DNA of 64,000 nucleotides, from positions 62,001 to 126,000 of the forward strand of contig NZ_ATVX01000010.1 of the NCBI RefSeq assembly GCF_000420945.1, given 5' to 3'. Position 1 is the first letter of the stretch. Every line of letters starts with the position of its first letter. Source of the DNA: Butyrivibrio sp. VCB2006. GTDB taxonomy: Bacteria > Bacillota > Clostridia > Lachnospirales > Lachnospiraceae. The position numbers and the translations under genes were made by a program. A model generated the notes under the pieces. That model was not told the origin of the DNA. It saw nothing but the letters and a program-made list of their open reading frames with translations, and did not search any database. Positions 8,486-18,586 of the stretch are shown piece after piece.

Positions 8486-10204
8486 TCACGCCTCCTTCTT
8501 AAACTGTGAATCATAGATTTCTTTATAAAGATCACAGTTTTCAAGGAGCTGCTCGTGACTGCCGATACCTGCCACAACTCCATTATCAAGAACTACTATC
8601 TTATCGCAGCCCATAACCGCAGAGGTTCTCTGAGACACAATAAAGGTTGTAGGCGGATTTTCCATTTCCGCAATGGCAGCCCTGAGGTTCTTATCTGTAA
8701 GATAATCAAGAGCTGAAGCACTGTCATCAAGGATCAGGATTTCAGGCTTTCTGACCAGGGCTCTTGCGATCGTAAGTCTCTGTTTCTGACCACCGGAGAA
8801 ATTTTTTCCTCCCTGAGCCACCATGAAATCAAGTCCGCCTTCTTTTCCATCCACGACTTCTTTTGCCTGGGCGATGATAAGAGCCTCTTCTATCTCTTTA
8901 TCCGTGGCATCAGCCTTGCCCCACTTCATGTTATCTCTGATTGTTCCATGGAAAAGAACTGCCTTCTGAGGAACAATACCAATCCTCTCGCGAAGAGCCT
9001 CAAGGCTGTACTCTTTAACGTTCTTGCCATCAATTACCACAGATCCGTCTCTGACATCATAGAACCTTGGAATAAGATTTATAAGAGAAGACTTACCACT
9101 ACCGGTTCCACCGATAACGCCGATTCTCTCACCTCTTTTAGCGCTAAAAGAAATATTCTCAAGAGAATCCTCGCTGTCTCCCTCATAACGCATAGAAACA
9201 CCATTAAACACCACGTGCTCAGCTGTTTTTTCAAAGGTAGTAACAGTGCCATCTGCCATGGAGGATTTAAGTTCCATAAGTTCCTGGACTCTGTTTCCGG
9301 AAGCAACCGCCTTGGTCATAGTCAGAACAAGGTTCGCAAGTTTAATAAGCTCAACCAGGATCTGAGTCATGTAGTTATAAAGAGCTACAACCTGTCCCTG
9401 GGTAAGTTCTCCTGAATCAACAAGGAACGCTCCCTTATAGATCAGATACGCTATAGAAAGATTGAGAATAGCATAAGTAAGAGGATTCATAAGAGCTGTT
9501 ACTCCTCCTACGAACTTTTGCATTCCCATGAGCACATTATTCTGCTTGTTGAATTTGTCTTTTTCTTCCTCTTCAAGGCCAAAAGCTCTAATAACCCTTA
9601 CACCGGTGTGATTCTCTCTGGTGTATCTAAGAAGAACATCAAGTCCTCCCTGAATCTTTTCATATCTTGGAATGCTCCAGGCAGTAATAGATACAACTAC
9701 TATGAACAAAAGAGCTATAGTTACCGCAAATATACCGGCCTGCCTAGCATCGATCGTAAAGGCCATAACCAGGGCACCAAACACCACAAAAGGCGAGCGA
9801 AGAAGGAGTCTTATTGTCATGTTGACTCCCTGCTGTACCTGGTTCATATCGCTGGTCATTCTGGTGATCATGGCCGCGTTTCCGATTCTATCCATATCCG
9901 CAAAAGAAAGCTTTTGAATATTATCAAACAGCGCCTTCTTGGTCTTTTTGGCAAAGCCTGCAGCGGCCTTTGCAGCAAAAAACTGAGCTGTAACAGCACT
10001 GACAAAGCCAACAAAACACAGCAAAATGAGAATCAGGCACATTCTGATAACATATCCCTTATCCCCACCGGCAATTCCCTTGTCGATCATAGCTGCAATT
10101 ACAAGAGGCACCATCAGTTCGAAGGATGCCTCCAGTAGCTTAAACAAAGGTCCTAATATGGTTTCTTTTTTGTAATCATTTAGATAGACTAATAATTTAC
10201 GCAA
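8486..10204 (-). CDS. ABC exporter half-transporter, degenerate-site subunit
   Basis: 572 residues, with six membrane helices then a nucleotide-binding domain. Walker A is GGTGSGKSS and the signature FSGGQKQR is intact. Walker B reads ILILDDSASALD, with Asp in place of the catalytic Glu, and the H-loop position is Gln (SQRTS) instead of His. These two changes are the known marks of the degenerate site in heterodimeric exporters, so this is not simply a dead gene. It lies one base upstream of its partner, in the same operon. The start MRKLLVYLNDYKKE fits the family N-terminus. Confidence 0.9.
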   Translation of the reverse strand: MRKLLVYLNDYKKETILGPLFKLLEASFELMVPLVIAAMIDKGIAGGDKGYVIRMCLILILLCFVGFVSAVTAQFFAAKAAAGFAKKTKKALFDNIQKLSFADMDRIGNAAMITRMTSDMNQVQQGVNMTIRLLLRSPFVVFGALVMAFTIDARQAGIFAVTIALLFIVVVSITAWSIPRYEKIQGGLDVLLRYTRENHTGVRVIRAFGLEEEEKDKFNKQNNVLMGMQKFVGGVTALMNPLTYAILNLSIAYLIYKGAFLVDSGELTQGQVVALYNYMTQILVELIKLANLVLTMTKAVASGNRVQELMELKSSMADGTVTTFEKTAEHVVFNGVSMRYEGDSEDSLENISFSAKRGERIGVIGGTGSGKSSLINLIPRFYDVRDGSVVIDGKNVKEYSLEALRERIGIVPQKAVLFHGTIRDNMKWGKADATDKEIEEALIIAQAKEVVDGKEGGLDFMVAQGGKNFSGGQKQRLTIARALVRKPEILILDDSASALDYLTDKNLRAAIAEMENPPTTFIVSQRTSAVMGCDKIVVLDNGVVAGIGSHEQLLENCDLYKEIYDSQFKKEA

Positions 10205-10263
10205 TTTATCAAACCTCTAATTCTATATGCTCCCTCACAAAGAAAATAGCTTTTATAATATAA

Positions 10264-11727
10264 TCAGTAGTTAATCCTCAGTCCCTTAGGATAATGGTTC
10301 TTGAGCATTCCTCCCGCCTGTTTGGCCCAGCCGATGCTATATCCATCCACAGTAATAAGTGTCCAGCCCTTGGCGGCATCCTTGCCACATCTGATGGTCT
10401 GACCATTCAAATACTGCCTTATGTCTGCACTGTCCTCGGTAAAAGAAACAGCGTTTAAAGCATCTTCTTTTCTAATCGCAAGAGCCAGCGCATGTGAAGG
10501 CTCAAATCGGTCTTTTTTGATAGTTCCAAGATGGAACCCAGGCCTCATACATTTAAGGCCGTTTATACCAGGCATTCTGCTATCGCAGATATAGAGCTGC
10601 TCTCCAAACATAAACATGGTTCCGGCAAGACTGCTTCCGCTCTTTAGCAGCTTAGCTTCTCTATCGGCAAATTCCAGGGTTTCATCTGCAAACTCCCAGA
10701 AAAGCTTTTGCATTTCTTTCTTGGCAGGAAGATTTCTTCCACCTGGAACATAGTTATCTTTTTCCCTGTCTATCAGATTTCCGTCTCTTTCAAGAACACA
10801 TAAGAAATGGCCCTCACCTTTTAACTTATGAGGCCATAGTCTTATAGCTTTTCTGACTTCCTCGAATAATTTGTCCTTATCGTCTTCTGTAAGGCCGCAC
10901 TCAGAAAGGCACTTATATGAAATCCACTCAGGTCTGGCATTTTCCATGCCTTCATACAGCTTAACCTCTTTAACATGGAAATCAGGGTGACTATTAAGGA
11001 ATCTGAAAATAGACTCCTCATTTTCCCTAGCTGCGAAGGTACAGGTCGAATAGACAAGCCTTCCTCCCGGAAGAAGCATCATAGCGGCGTGTTCTAGAAT
11101 CTGAGTCTGCCTTTCTCCACAGATTTCTACGTTTTCCGGGCTCCATTCAGAGGAAGCATTCTCATTTTTCCTGAACATACCTTCCCCAGAGCAGGGAGCA
11201 TCAACCAATATCTTGTCAAAATAGCCTTCAAATACACCGGAAAGACTCTCAGGACTTTCATTTAAAACAAGTGCATTTCTTATTCCAAGTCTCTCCACAT
11301 TAAGGGACAAAATCTTGGCTCTGTCTCTGTTTATCTCGTTAGTTACAAGGATTCCCTCACCCTTCATCCTTACAGCTATCTGAGTAGACTTACCTCCCGG
11401 AGCAGCGCACAGATCAAGAATTACCTCCCCCGGCTGAGGATCAAGGTAAGATACAGGTGCCATAGCACTGGGCTCCTGTATGTAATATAGTCCTGCCTCA
11501 TGATATGGACTCTTTCCCGGAGTAGCCTGGCTATCATAATAATAGCCATTTTCTTCCCAAGGAACCTGCTCAGTGGTTGCTACCCTTAAGTCTGTGCCTG
11601 CCTTGAGTGTATTTATCCTAAGGCCATGGTATCTTTCTGTGTCTTCGCCAAAGCTTTCTATAAACTTTTCGTATTCATCTTCACCAAGAAGACTACGCAT
11701 TCTATTACAAAACTGTTCTGGTAACAT
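10264..11727 (-). CDS. rsmF: 16S rRNA m5C methyltransferase, RsmF/NOL1-NOP2-Sun family
   Basis: 487 residues from the ATG at 11727, with GAGGTG eight bases upstream. The family uses S-adenosylmethionine to methylate cytosine-5 in rRNA. Visible motifs are the SAM-binding DLCAAPGGKSTQIA (about 110), VDAPCSGEGMFRKN (about 180-193) with the PC motif cysteine, and VYSTCTF (about 230) with the second catalytic cysteine. The C-terminal part (from about 285) carries the extra PUA-like RNA-binding domain typical of the RsmF/YebU branch. It is separated from the repressor gene upstream by 87 bases that include a terminator. The exact target cytosine is unknown. Confidence 0.88.
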   Translation of the reverse strand: MLPEQFCNRMRSLLGEDEYEKFIESFGEDTERYHGLRINTLKAGTDLRVATTEQVPWEENGYYYDSQATPGKSPYHEAGLYYIQEPSAMAPVSYLDPQPGEVILDLCAAPGGKSTQIAVRMKGEGILVTNEINRDRAKILSLNVERLGIRNALVLNESPESLSGVFEGYFDKILVDAPCSGEGMFRKNENASSEWSPENVEICGERQTQILEHAAMMLLPGGRLVYSTCTFAARENEESIFRFLNSHPDFHVKEVKLYEGMENARPEWISYKCLSECGLTEDDKDKLFEEVRKAIRLWPHKLKGEGHFLCVLERDGNLIDREKDNYVPGGRNLPAKKEMQKLFWEFADETLEFADREAKLLKSGSSLAGTMFMFGEQLYICDSRMPGINGLKCMRPGFHLGTIKKDRFEPSHALALAIRKEDALNAVSFTEDSADIRQYLNGQTIRCGKDAAKGWTLITVDGYSIGWAKQAGGMLKNHYPKGLRINY

Positions 11728-11766
11728 ATTCAAACACCTCAACCACTACTATAACATAACGGGCAT

Positions 11767-11800
11767 AAAAAATCCCCTTTGCAACCTGTGCAAAGAGGAT
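11767..11800 (-). terminator. Intrinsic terminator after the DtxR-type repressor gene
   Basis: Minus-strand stem ATCCTCTTTGCA paired across a short loop with TGCAAAGGGGAT, one mismatch, followed by TTTTTTAT. It separates the repressor gene from the methyltransferase gene. Confidence 0.85.
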
Positions 11801-11814
11801 CAAGTATTAGCTAA

Positions 11815-12186
11815 TTACTGCTCCTTATGCTCTTTCATGTACTTCTTAATTCCCCTAAAAGTCTCAGGACTTATGATATGTTCAATTCTGCAGGCATCAG
11901 TCTCAGCCACTTCCTCGCTTACGCCGGCAGTCATCATAAGGAACTTGGTAAGATTGGTGTGCTTCTCATACACATGCTTGGCTGTCTTGAGCCCTTCTTC
12001 TGTAAGCACAAGTTCACCGTCATCCTCTACAGTAATAAGGCCATTGTCCTTAAGAATACCCATAGCTCTGGATACACTTGGTCTTGAAAATCCAAGTTCA
12101 TTGGCAACATCTATGGAACGCACCATACCCTTTTTCTTCTTTAAGAGATATATTGTCTCGATGTAATCTTCCCCTGACTCGTGCAT
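11815..12186 (-). CDS. DtxR/MntR-family metal-dependent transcriptional repressor
   Basis: 123 residues, the short one-domain-plus-dimerisation form typical of MntR-like proteins (no SH3 domain). The winged helix lies at 1-65: MHESGEDYIETIYLL, with recognition helix SRPSVSRAMGILKDNGL. The metal and dimer domain follows (ETDACRIEHIISPETF, where Cys/Glu/His positions match the DtxR-family metal ligands). It represses metal-uptake genes when Fe or Mn is bound. The feo operon in this window has palindromes of the DtxR kind, making it a candidate target. The choice between iron and manganese cannot be made safely from the sequence. Confidence 0.88.
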   Translation of the reverse strand: MHESGEDYIETIYLLKKKKGMVRSIDVANELGFSRPSVSRAMGILKDNGLITVEDDGELVLTEEGLKTAKHVYEKHTNLTKFLMMTAGVSEEVAETDACRIEHIISPETFRGIKKYMKEHKEQ

Positions 12187-12273
12187 CGCTATACCCTCCG
12201 TTGTGTTATAGTATTGTGATTATTATATTGCGTGCAATTTATTTTTTCAAGTACTTTTAAATAGGCTTTTCAA

Positions 12274-12303
12274 TTGAATAAACCGGCTCTAATGATGTAT
12301 CAT
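12274..12303 (+). promoter_or_regulatory. Likely sigma-A promoter for the acyltransferase gene
   Basis: TTGAAT at 12274-12279 and TATCAT at 12298-12303 with an 18-base spacer, followed by a GGGAG ribosome site before the ATG at 12336. Confidence 0.5.
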
Positions 12304-12335
12304 AGAGTGATGACAATTGAATTTGGGAGCTAGGT

Positions 12336-13418
12336 ATGAATAAAAGATATAATTTCATGAATGTACTAAGAGTATTATCAATGCTCTTTATAGTATTCTA
12401 CCACATGTTGATAACTCTTTATATAGATGGAATAAGACAACTTGAGAGTATTAGCTTTTTATTTGAAAATGCCAACATGCACATCGCCAAGATTGGCGTC
12501 GGACTTTTCTTTATGCTATCGGGAGCAGGGCTAATGCTAAGCTCACATGGTGATGATTTCAGTGCCTTAAAGTTCTACAAAAAGAGATTTTTCAAGATCC
12601 TGATTCCATTTTATATAGTTTACTTCTTCTATTTTGTATTTCTGGTTACAATTGGCGAAATGAACTTAAGTAATCCTTTTGGAGACAAGGAGCTCAAGCC
12701 CTACAGCTTTATTTTTACCATATTCGGAATGGATGCTTATCTTGAAAACTTTGGTGTGCCAACCTGTTCCCTTGGAATCGGCGAGTGGTTTTTGGGATGT
12801 CTTATCCTGATATACCTTCTGTTCCCTGTTCTAAGGCTTAGTATGCTCACAAGCAGAAAAATAGCCATGATAACTTCAACCATTTACTTTGCTTTTATTT
12901 GCATTTTCTACTTCTATGTCCCGGCTTTTGTGTTTGTTAATCCCTACATGAATATGGCCTTGAAAATATACGACTTTATTTTAGGAATGAATTTAGTCCT
13001 AACCATTAAGAAAAGACGCAAAATCACTCCATTTATATGTGCCGCCATTCTCCTATTCTTTATCCTGTATCCAACGAAAATGGCCGGTACAGAAGACTTT
13101 CAGATTCCTATTCAGTGCCTGTGCATCTATATAATATTTGAGGCCCTGGAAAAGATATTTGAAAAGGTTCCAAAGGTTATGAATATAATTGTCATTCTGG
13201 CTGCCTACAGCTATGAATATTTCCTTGTACATCATGTAGTCATCATTCACATGACCAAACTTGGGATGAACAAAGCTTTTGGAAACTTACAGATTGTTCT
13301 TTTATTTTTGGGAGAAATAGTTCTAACCACGGTTCTGGCAATACTACTCAAGAAATTTACAGGAATAATTTACGAAGTTATTCCTCATAAAAAATCCGAT
13401 AATCCACAAGTTGGATAA
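12336..13418 (+). CDS. Membrane acyltransferase, acyltransferase-3 family
   Basis: 360 residues, hydrophobic throughout, with about ten membrane helices. The N-terminus carries the family signature RVLSMLFIVFYHM (the catalytic His lies in this first helix in OafA/WecH-type enzymes). It continues with KIGVGLFFMLSGAGLMLS and KRFFKILIPF, the conserved SG and R-x10-P motifs. Such enzymes O-acetylate or O-succinylate cell-surface sugars using cytoplasmic acyl-CoA. It is the only complete long gene on the plus strand, standing alone between the DtxR-type gene (divergent) and RNase Y (convergent). The acceptor glycan is unknown. Confidence 0.85.
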   Translation: MNKRYNFMNVLRVLSMLFIVFYHMLITLYIDGIRQLESISFLFENANMHIAKIGVGLFFMLSGAGLMLSSHGDDFSALKFYKKRFFKILIPFYIVYFFYFVFLVTIGEMNLSNPFGDKELKPYSFIFTIFGMDAYLENFGVPTCSLGIGEWFLGCLILIYLLFPVLRLSMLTSRKIAMITSTIYFAFICIFYFYVPAFVFVNPYMNMALKIYDFILGMNLVLTIKKRRKITPFICAAILLFFILYPTKMAGTEDFQIPIQCLCIYIIFEALEKIFEKVPKVMNIIVILAAYSYEYFLVHHVVIIHMTKLGMNKAFGNLQIVLLFLGEIVLTTVLAILLKKFTGIIYEVIPHKKSDNPQVG

Positions 13419-13424
13419 ATAATA

Positions 13425-13460
13425 GAAAAAGGCTATCCAATATGGGATAGCCTTCTTTTG
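13425..13460. terminator. Bidirectional terminator between convergent genes
   Basis: Perfect ten-base arms AAGGCTATCC (13429-13438) and GGATAGCCTT (13445-13454). An A-run precedes and a T-rich stretch follows, so it can stop transcripts of both the acyltransferase and RNase Y genes. Confidence 0.85.
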
Positions 13461-13468
13461 CATAATGA

Positions 13469-15016
13469 TTATTTAGCGTAATCTGTTGCTCTACTCTCTC
13501 TGATGATATTAACCTTGATCTGTCCGGGATATTCCATCTCGTCCTCGATCTTCTTGGCAATATCGCGAGCCATGAGCACCATATCAGCATCTGAAACCTG
13601 CTCAGGAACAACCATTACTCTGACTTCTCGACCAGCCTGAATAGCAAATGAGTGATCAACACCCTTAAAGCTATTAGTGATTTCTTCGAGTTCTTTTAAT
13701 CTGGATGTGTAAGTTTCAAGTGTCTCTCTTCTAGCACCCGGTCTAGCTGATGAAATTGTATCAGCAGCTTGTACAAGAACAGCTATAAGAGACTGTGGCT
13801 CTACATCGCCGTGATGAGCCTCAACTGCATTGATAACAATCTGTGATTCCTTGTACTTCTTACAGATATCAACACCAAGCTGGATATGTGAGCCCTCAAG
13901 CTCATGATCAACAGCCTTACCAATATCATGTAAAAGACCTGCTCTCTTAGCAACTCTTACATCAAGTCCAAGTTCAGAAGCAAGAAGTCCACACAGCTGT
14001 GCAACCTCTACAGAATGCTTCAAACAGTTCTGACCGTAACTTGTTCTAAACTTCATACGGCCAAGAATCTTGATAACTTCAGGATGAAGTCCATGAACAC
14101 CAGCCTCGATAGCGGCATTCTCACCTTCCTCCTTGATCTTGGCAGCTACTTCCTTCTGTGCCTTCTCAACCATTTCCTCGATTCTTGCAGGATGGATACG
14201 ACCATCTACAATAAGCTTCTCAAGAGCTATACGAGCAACTTCTCGACGAATAGGATCGAAGCCGGAAATAACTACTGCCTCAGGTGTATCATCAATAATA
14301 AGATCTACACCGGTCATAGTCTCAAGTGTTCTAATGTTACGACCCTCTCTACCAATGATTCTACCCTTCATTTCATCATTTGGCAGCTGTACAACAGATA
14401 TTGTAGTCTCGGAAACGTGATCTGCAGAACATCTCTGAATTGCATTAACAACTATTTCCTTAGCTCTCTTATCTGCTTCCTCTTTTGCCTCAGCTTCCAT
14501 GTTCTTGATCATGACAGCTGATTCGTGTTTCACATCATCTTCAACGATTTTTAAAAGATACTCTTTTGCCTGCTCGGAGGTTAAGCCAGAGATTTTCTCA
14601 AGTTCCTGTAGCCTCTGTTCATTAAGCTTAGCAACCTCTTCACTCTTCTTGTTAAGCGCCTCTTCGCGAGCATTAAGACTTTGCTCTTTCTTCTCAATCG
14701 CTTCCGATCTCTTCTCGACGTTTTCCTCTTTCTGCTGAACTCTTCTTTCAGAGCGCTGAACCTCGTTTCTACGGTCCTTAACTTCCTTCTCCAACTCGTT
14801 GCGTGTCTTCAACGCTTCTTCCTTGGCTTCCAAAAGTTTCTCACGCTTTGTCTCCTCAGCAGTTTTGAGTGCTTCGTCAATAATCTTTCTTGCCCTTTCC
14901 TCAGCACTTCCGATTTTCCCCTCAGTTACCTTTTTATGGTATGAGTTTGACAAAACCCAAGTTACAAGTACAGAAATGACAAGAGTTGCTACTACTGCAA
15001 TAATAATACCTGGCAT
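13469..15016 (-). CDS. rny: Ribonuclease Y
   Basis: 515 residues, the normal length. RNase Y is a membrane-anchored endoribonuclease that starts mRNA decay in Firmicutes. The N-terminal anchor is [20 protein letters not shown] long Glu/Lys/Arg coiled coil covers about 30-200. The KH domain contains [15 protein letters not shown] (about 220). The HD domain carries LLHDIGKA (about 360) and a second metal histidine in VEAHHGD. The start has AAGGAGG upstream, and a TTGACA/TAAAAT promoter lies about 105 bases before the ATG. It is transcribed alone and ends at the shared terminator. Confidence 0.97.
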   Translation of the reverse strand: MPGIIIAVVATLVISVLVTWVLSNSYHKKVTEGKIGSAEERARKIIDEALKTAEETKREKLLEAKEEALKTRNELEKEVKDRRNEVQRSERRVQQKEENVEKRSEAIEKKEQSLNAREEALNKKSEEVAKLNEQRLQELEKISGLTSEQAKEYLLKIVEDDVKHESAVMIKNMEAEAKEEADKRAKEIVVNAIQRCSADHVSETTISVVQLPNDEMKGRIIGREGRNIRTLETMTGVDLIIDDTPEAVVISGFDPIRREVARIALEKLIVDGRIHPARIEEMVEKAQKEVAAKIKEEGENAAIEAGVHGLHPEVIKILGRMKFRTSYGQNCLKHSVEVAQLCGLLASELGLDVRVAKRAGLLHDIGKAVDHELEGSHIQLGVDICKKYKESQIVINAVEAHHGDVEPQSLIAVLVQAADTISSARPGARRETLETYTSRLKELEEITNSFKGVDHSFAIQAGREVRVMVVPEQVSDADMVLMARDIAKKIEDEMEYPGQIKVNIIRESRATDYAK

Positions 15017-15120
15017 TACAGGAGCACCTCCTTATTCAATTTTCATTGTACAATATTTTGTATAGTGTGCTGTAAAACACCCATAAATAACGCACATAAA
15101 TACAATTTTACAACACTTAA

Positions 15121-15149
15121 ATTTTACCTTTTATAAAGTGCAGTGTCAA
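15121..15149 (-). promoter_or_regulatory. Sigma-A promoter of the RNase Y gene
   Basis: Minus-strand TTGACA (15149-15144), a 17-base spacer, and TAAAAT (15126-15121). It leaves a leader of about 100 bases before the start codon. Confidence 0.75.
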
Positions 15150-15169
15150 GAAGTATCCATGGGAATAAA

Positions 15170-15210
15170 GAAAAGGCCGCATCCACAAAATCGCGGATTT
15201 ACGGCCTTTT
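15170..15210 (-). terminator. Terminator after the chemoreceptor gene
   Basis: AAAAGGCCG at 15171-15179 pairs with CGGCCTTTT at 15202-15210. An inner ATCC/GGAT pairing is possible. On the minus strand the stem ends in TTTT. Confidence 0.75.
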
Positions 15211-15230
15211 GGGTGAATCAAATATTTACA

Positions 15231-16955
15231 TCAAAATTTGAATTTATTTACTTCTCCATCAAGCTGCTGCGCAATCTGGGCGTTTTCGTTAACTACCGCC
15301 TTATTTTCCTTCATGTTATCTGACATTTCAGTAACAGCACCTGCTACATCTCCGATGCCCTTCGCACTTTCATCTACTGCTGTAGCAACATCGCTCATAG
15401 CCTGGGATACAAAATTCATGGAGTTCTCGATGTTCTGTGAAGCGTTTTCAACGTTTCTAAGCATCTCTGAAATCTTCTGAGCATCATCCTGATACTGAAC
15501 ACCTGTATCCATAAGCTGCTGATAACCGCCGATTGTCTTATCTCTTACGAAATCAACCATCTTGGTTGCTTCATCAGCAAGCTCTTTAACATTACCAATA
15601 ACTTCTTCAGAAATAACCTGGATTTTCTTGGCTGTATCAGCTGAACTTGTAGCAAGAGAGCTGATTTCTCCAGCAACAACCGCAAAGCCTTTGCCATGCT
15701 CACCGGCTCTTGCTGCCTCAATACTTGCATTGAGAGACAAAAGATTGGTCTGAGAAGCAATTTCTAGGATTGTCTGAGTAAGTCCGCTGATTTGTTCAAC
15801 AGCACGGGACTTTTCAATCTTATCATTAAGACCTTCTGTCATATTGTCAGCAGCAATCTTGGCTGCCTCAGTCTCTTCCTCAGCATGCTTTCTCATCTCC
15901 TTAGCACGCTGCTCCATCTCGCTTGCGTAGTCAGTACCCTCACGAACACTGGTGTACATTCCCTGTACATCTTCTTTGATCTTATTGGTTGAGCCCTGAA
16001 CCTGAGCAAGAGAAGCTGCGGTCTCTTCCATTGCAGCGCTCATCTGTTCCATTGTTGCGGAAACGCCGTCCAGCTGATCATTGGTTCTAACTGTAGTATC
16101 AAGTGCGGTTTCTACAGAACCGGAAAGCTTATTGGAGCTGTCAAAGATAGAATGTACAACGCCTCTGATGTATTCCAAAAGTTCGTTGATACTATCAGCA
16201 ATATCTGATACTTCATCATTACCTTTAACTTCAATTTTCTGAGTAAGATCACCGTTATTATTAACAAGATCAGTAATCTTCTTATCTACAACTCCAAGTC
16301 CATATCCGATACCATTAGCCATAATAGCTGAGATAACTGCGGAAATAACTGCCATAATAATAGCAATGATAATAATTTTTTCGACGATAACCTTCAAAGA
16401 TTTAACAAGATCATCCACAATGTAGTCTATTCCAAGAACACCCACCACATCGCCTGCCTTATTTGTTATAGGAGCATAAGCAGTTATATAATCAACACCT
16501 GCTGCGTTTTTTTCAACAGTCGTTGAAACATATCCTCCGGAGCTCATGGCTGCCTTCATATTTTCAGCACTTGCCCCTGCAACTGGGGTTCCTATAGATA
16601 TTCCATCTGAGGCAGGTGTAGAAAGGTAAACCATTGATCCGCCTCTTTCTCCTGCTGTATATATAGCGCTGATACTTGCAGAATCTGCAACTACTGCCAT
16701 ATCCTCTCTCATAACGGTATTTGCATAACTTTCATCTGCCCCTGCTTCAAGAAGGCCAAGCAAGTTACCGTTAAGCTGTTTAGCAGCAATCTGGCAAATA
16801 GAAAGTGTATTCTTGGCTGCTGACTTTACATAGCTTTGATTAACAGTACTATAAATGGCTATACCCATAACAGCGCAAACAATAATATTTATGATAATAC
16901 TTCCGATAAGTATCTTGGTCTTTATACTAAGCCTTAAGCCTCTATTCTTCTTCAT
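15231..16955 (-). CDS. Methyl-accepting chemotaxis protein
   Basis: 574 residues. A first membrane helix (about 14-34) is followed by an extracellular Cache-like sensor domain (about 35-185) with YITAYAPI and [17 protein letters not shown] second, long membrane helix covers about 190-218, then a HAMP linker ([15 protein letters not shown]) and the signalling coiled coil. The conserved hairpin tip region [19 protein letters not shown] and GFAVVAGEI mark a standard receptor that talks to CheA/CheW. It starts 12 bases after the stop of a solute-binding lipoprotein gene, so the two are almost certainly one operon. That suggests the receptor may read the loaded binding protein; this is inference. 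No che genes lie in the window. Confidence 0.93.
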   Translation of the reverse strand: MKKNRGLRLSIKTKILIGSIIINIIVCAVMGIAIYSTVNQSYVKSAAKNTLSICQIAAKQLNGNLLGLLEAGADESYANTVMREDMAVVADSASISAIYTAGERGGSMVYLSTPASDGISIGTPVAGASAENMKAAMSSGGYVSTTVEKNAAGVDYITAYAPITNKAGDVVGVLGIDYIVDDLVKSLKVIVEKIIIIAIIMAVISAVISAIMANGIGYGLGVVDKKITDLVNNNGDLTQKIEVKGNDEVSDIADSINELLEYIRGVVHSIFDSSNKLSGSVETALDTTVRTNDQLDGVSATMEQMSAAMEETAASLAQVQGSTNKIKEDVQGMYTSVREGTDYASEMEQRAKEMRKHAEEETEAAKIAADNMTEGLNDKIEKSRAVEQISGLTQTILEIASQTNLLSLNASIEAARAGEHGKGFAVVAGEISSLATSSADTAKKIQVISEEVIGNVKELADEATKMVDFVRDKTIGGYQQLMDTGVQYQDDAQKISEMLRNVENASQNIENSMNFVSQAMSDVATAVDESAKGIGDVAGAVTEMSDNMKENKAVVNENAQIAQQLDGEVNKFKF

Positions 16956-16967
16956 TGCTCTGCCTCC

Positions 16968-18425
16968 TTACTCAGCATTCAGTGAATCTACAATCGCTTG
17001 GGACATGTATACTCCGTTTGAAGCTTCAAATTCTGCATATGCTGAGTCTATATCAGCCCCATCAACCACTACCTTCTTGACTAAATCCTTCTTAAGAGCC
17101 ATCAGATCATCATTATAAAGCGAATAAGCCTCTGTACCATAAGGAAGATCTGCCATAACACTGTTCGCATTAAAAAGCTTCAGGGCTTCTGCCTGTTTCT
17201 CCGTAATACTTCCGGGATCATTTTCAAGTGTTACAGTGGCAATCATATGATCTATATGGTTTTTTGCGTACTTATCTGAAACAGGACTATATGTCCACAG
17301 TAGTTCCATCTCTCCACCATCGTTCATGGTCTCCAGGAAGTACTTGTATACTCCTGAAGGGTTCTTGCATGAGGAGGTGATGCACCATACAGGTGCCACT
17401 CTTTCAAGATACGCCCCTGTTTCTGCAATCGGTGGAATTGCTACCAGTTCATTGTCAACCTCTGCCTCTTTTAACTTGTTGGCAAGGGTCTGGGCCCAGT
17501 TACCTGCCCAGTAAGTAAATACGCCGTATTCATTGGCATAGAACTTATCTCTGCAGTCTCCTGTACCGTTCTCTGTAATATCCTTGTCTATATATCCATT
17601 CGCATAAGCCTCACGAATTCTTGTAAGTGCCGCTTTCATACTGTCTTCCATGAATCCGTCTGCCCAGGCCCCGTCATCTTTTTGATAGAAAGATGGATAT
17701 GCGTCCTGGTAAAACTCTGGAAGATAGTTAATATACGGAGCCTCATTATTGATAATACCTGCCGCTGAAACGCCGTAAGTATTACCTTTTACTCCATCTC
17801 CATCAGGATCTTCCTCTGTAAAAGCCTTCAACATGGCAAGATACTCTGCATAATTAGTTGGGGCACTCATTCCCACATTATCAAGCCAGGCCTTTTTAAT
17901 ATAGGTTATACAGCCATTTCCTCTTGTTGGGCTAATGCCATAGAGCTTACCGTTAATCCTGATTCCATCGATAAGGCTTTCTTTACCCTCTGCCTGTATT
18001 CTTGCCTGAAGGTCAGATCCCTGATAGTAAGAAGATATATCTGCCAAAAAATCTGCTGCAGCATATTTAGTGTAATAGGTGGAGCTTAATAGTACTGCAT
18101 CCGGAAGATTTCCTGATTCAAAAGCTTTAGTCACTTCATCATAATAAACATCATGCTCAGGCTGAATAATTATAAGGTCAATTCCAGTCAGAGCTTCCCA
18201 CTGTTTTTCAAACTCATCTCTACCATTCTCCTGCGTGATAAGCGTACCATCAACCATAATTGTGATAGATGATGGCTTATCAAAGGACGCACTTCCACTG
18301 CCAATAACATCTGCCGAAGTAAGTCCACCACTGATAGCTGCGGTCGAAGCAGAACCGGCGCAGCCACCTAGCATGCTCGCTACTAATAATAATGAGCAAA
18401 TTATAGTCGGTCTCTTCCTATTCAT
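16968..18425 (-). CDS. Extracellular solute-binding lipoprotein, family 1 (sugar type)
   Basis: 485 residues from the ATG at 18425, where AGGAGGT precedes; the longer reading frame upstream has no ribosome site. The signal peptide ends in lipobox LGGC. The body has the family 1 solute-binding look: ITIMVDGTL, then FEKQWEALTGIDLIIIQPEH, a SGNLPDAVLLSS hinge region and later Trp-rich ligand-site segments. No permease or ATPase gene is nearby; the next gene is a chemoreceptor. It may deliver a ligand to an orphan transporter elsewhere or serve only in sensing. Oligosaccharide or sugar binding is likely from the family, but the ligand is not known. Confidence 0.85.
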   Translation of the reverse strand: MNRKRPTIICSLLLVASMLGGCAGSASTAAISGGLTSADVIGSGSASFDKPSSITIMVDGTLITQENGRDEFEKQWEALTGIDLIIIQPEHDVYYDEVTKAFESGNLPDAVLLSSTYYTKYAAADFLADISSYYQGSDLQARIQAEGKESLIDGIRINGKLYGISPTRGNGCITYIKKAWLDNVGMSAPTNYAEYLAMLKAFTEEDPDGDGVKGNTYGVSAAGIINNEAPYINYLPEFYQDAYPSFYQKDDGAWADGFMEDSMKAALTRIREAYANGYIDKDITENGTGDCRDKFYANEYGVFTYWAGNWAQTLANKLKEAEVDNELVAIPPIAETGAYLERVAPVWCITSSCKNPSGVYKYFLETMNDGGEMELLWTYSPVSDKYAKNHIDHMIATVTLENDPGSITEKQAEALKLFNANSVMADLPYGTEAYSLYNDDLMALKKDLVKKVVVDGADIDSAYAEFEASNGVYMSQAIVDSLNAE

Positions 18426-18498
18426 GGTACCTCCTAGCATAGCTAAACTCATACAAAATATAAAATTGTGCACAACTATTATCACCTATTTCAAGGCA

Positions 18499-18556
18499 TA
18501 AAAAAACCGCATTTTCGTATATTTAATCATTTTTTTACGAAACTGCGGTTTTCTTT
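18499..18556 (-). terminator. Strong terminator after recX
   Basis: Seventeen-base arms starting AAAACCGCA and ending TGCGGTTTT, one mismatch, with a loop of about 17 bases. On the minus strand GCGGTTTTTTTATG follows. It closes the recX transcript before the solute-binding protein gene. Confidence 0.85.
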
Positions 18557-18586
18557 ATATCCTATTTATAAACTCATTTAAGCTAA

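Noticed and set aside
9518..10138. 206-codon plus-strand frame inside the ABC exporter gene
   Set aside because: It lies wholly antisense to a gene with clear ABC motifs, has no ribosome site and encodes low-complexity His/Lys-rich sequence typical of shadow frames.
8486..10204. ABC subunit with DDS Walker B as a decayed gene
   Set aside because: Asp for Glu and Gln for the H-loop His are the normal degenerate site of heterodimeric exporters.
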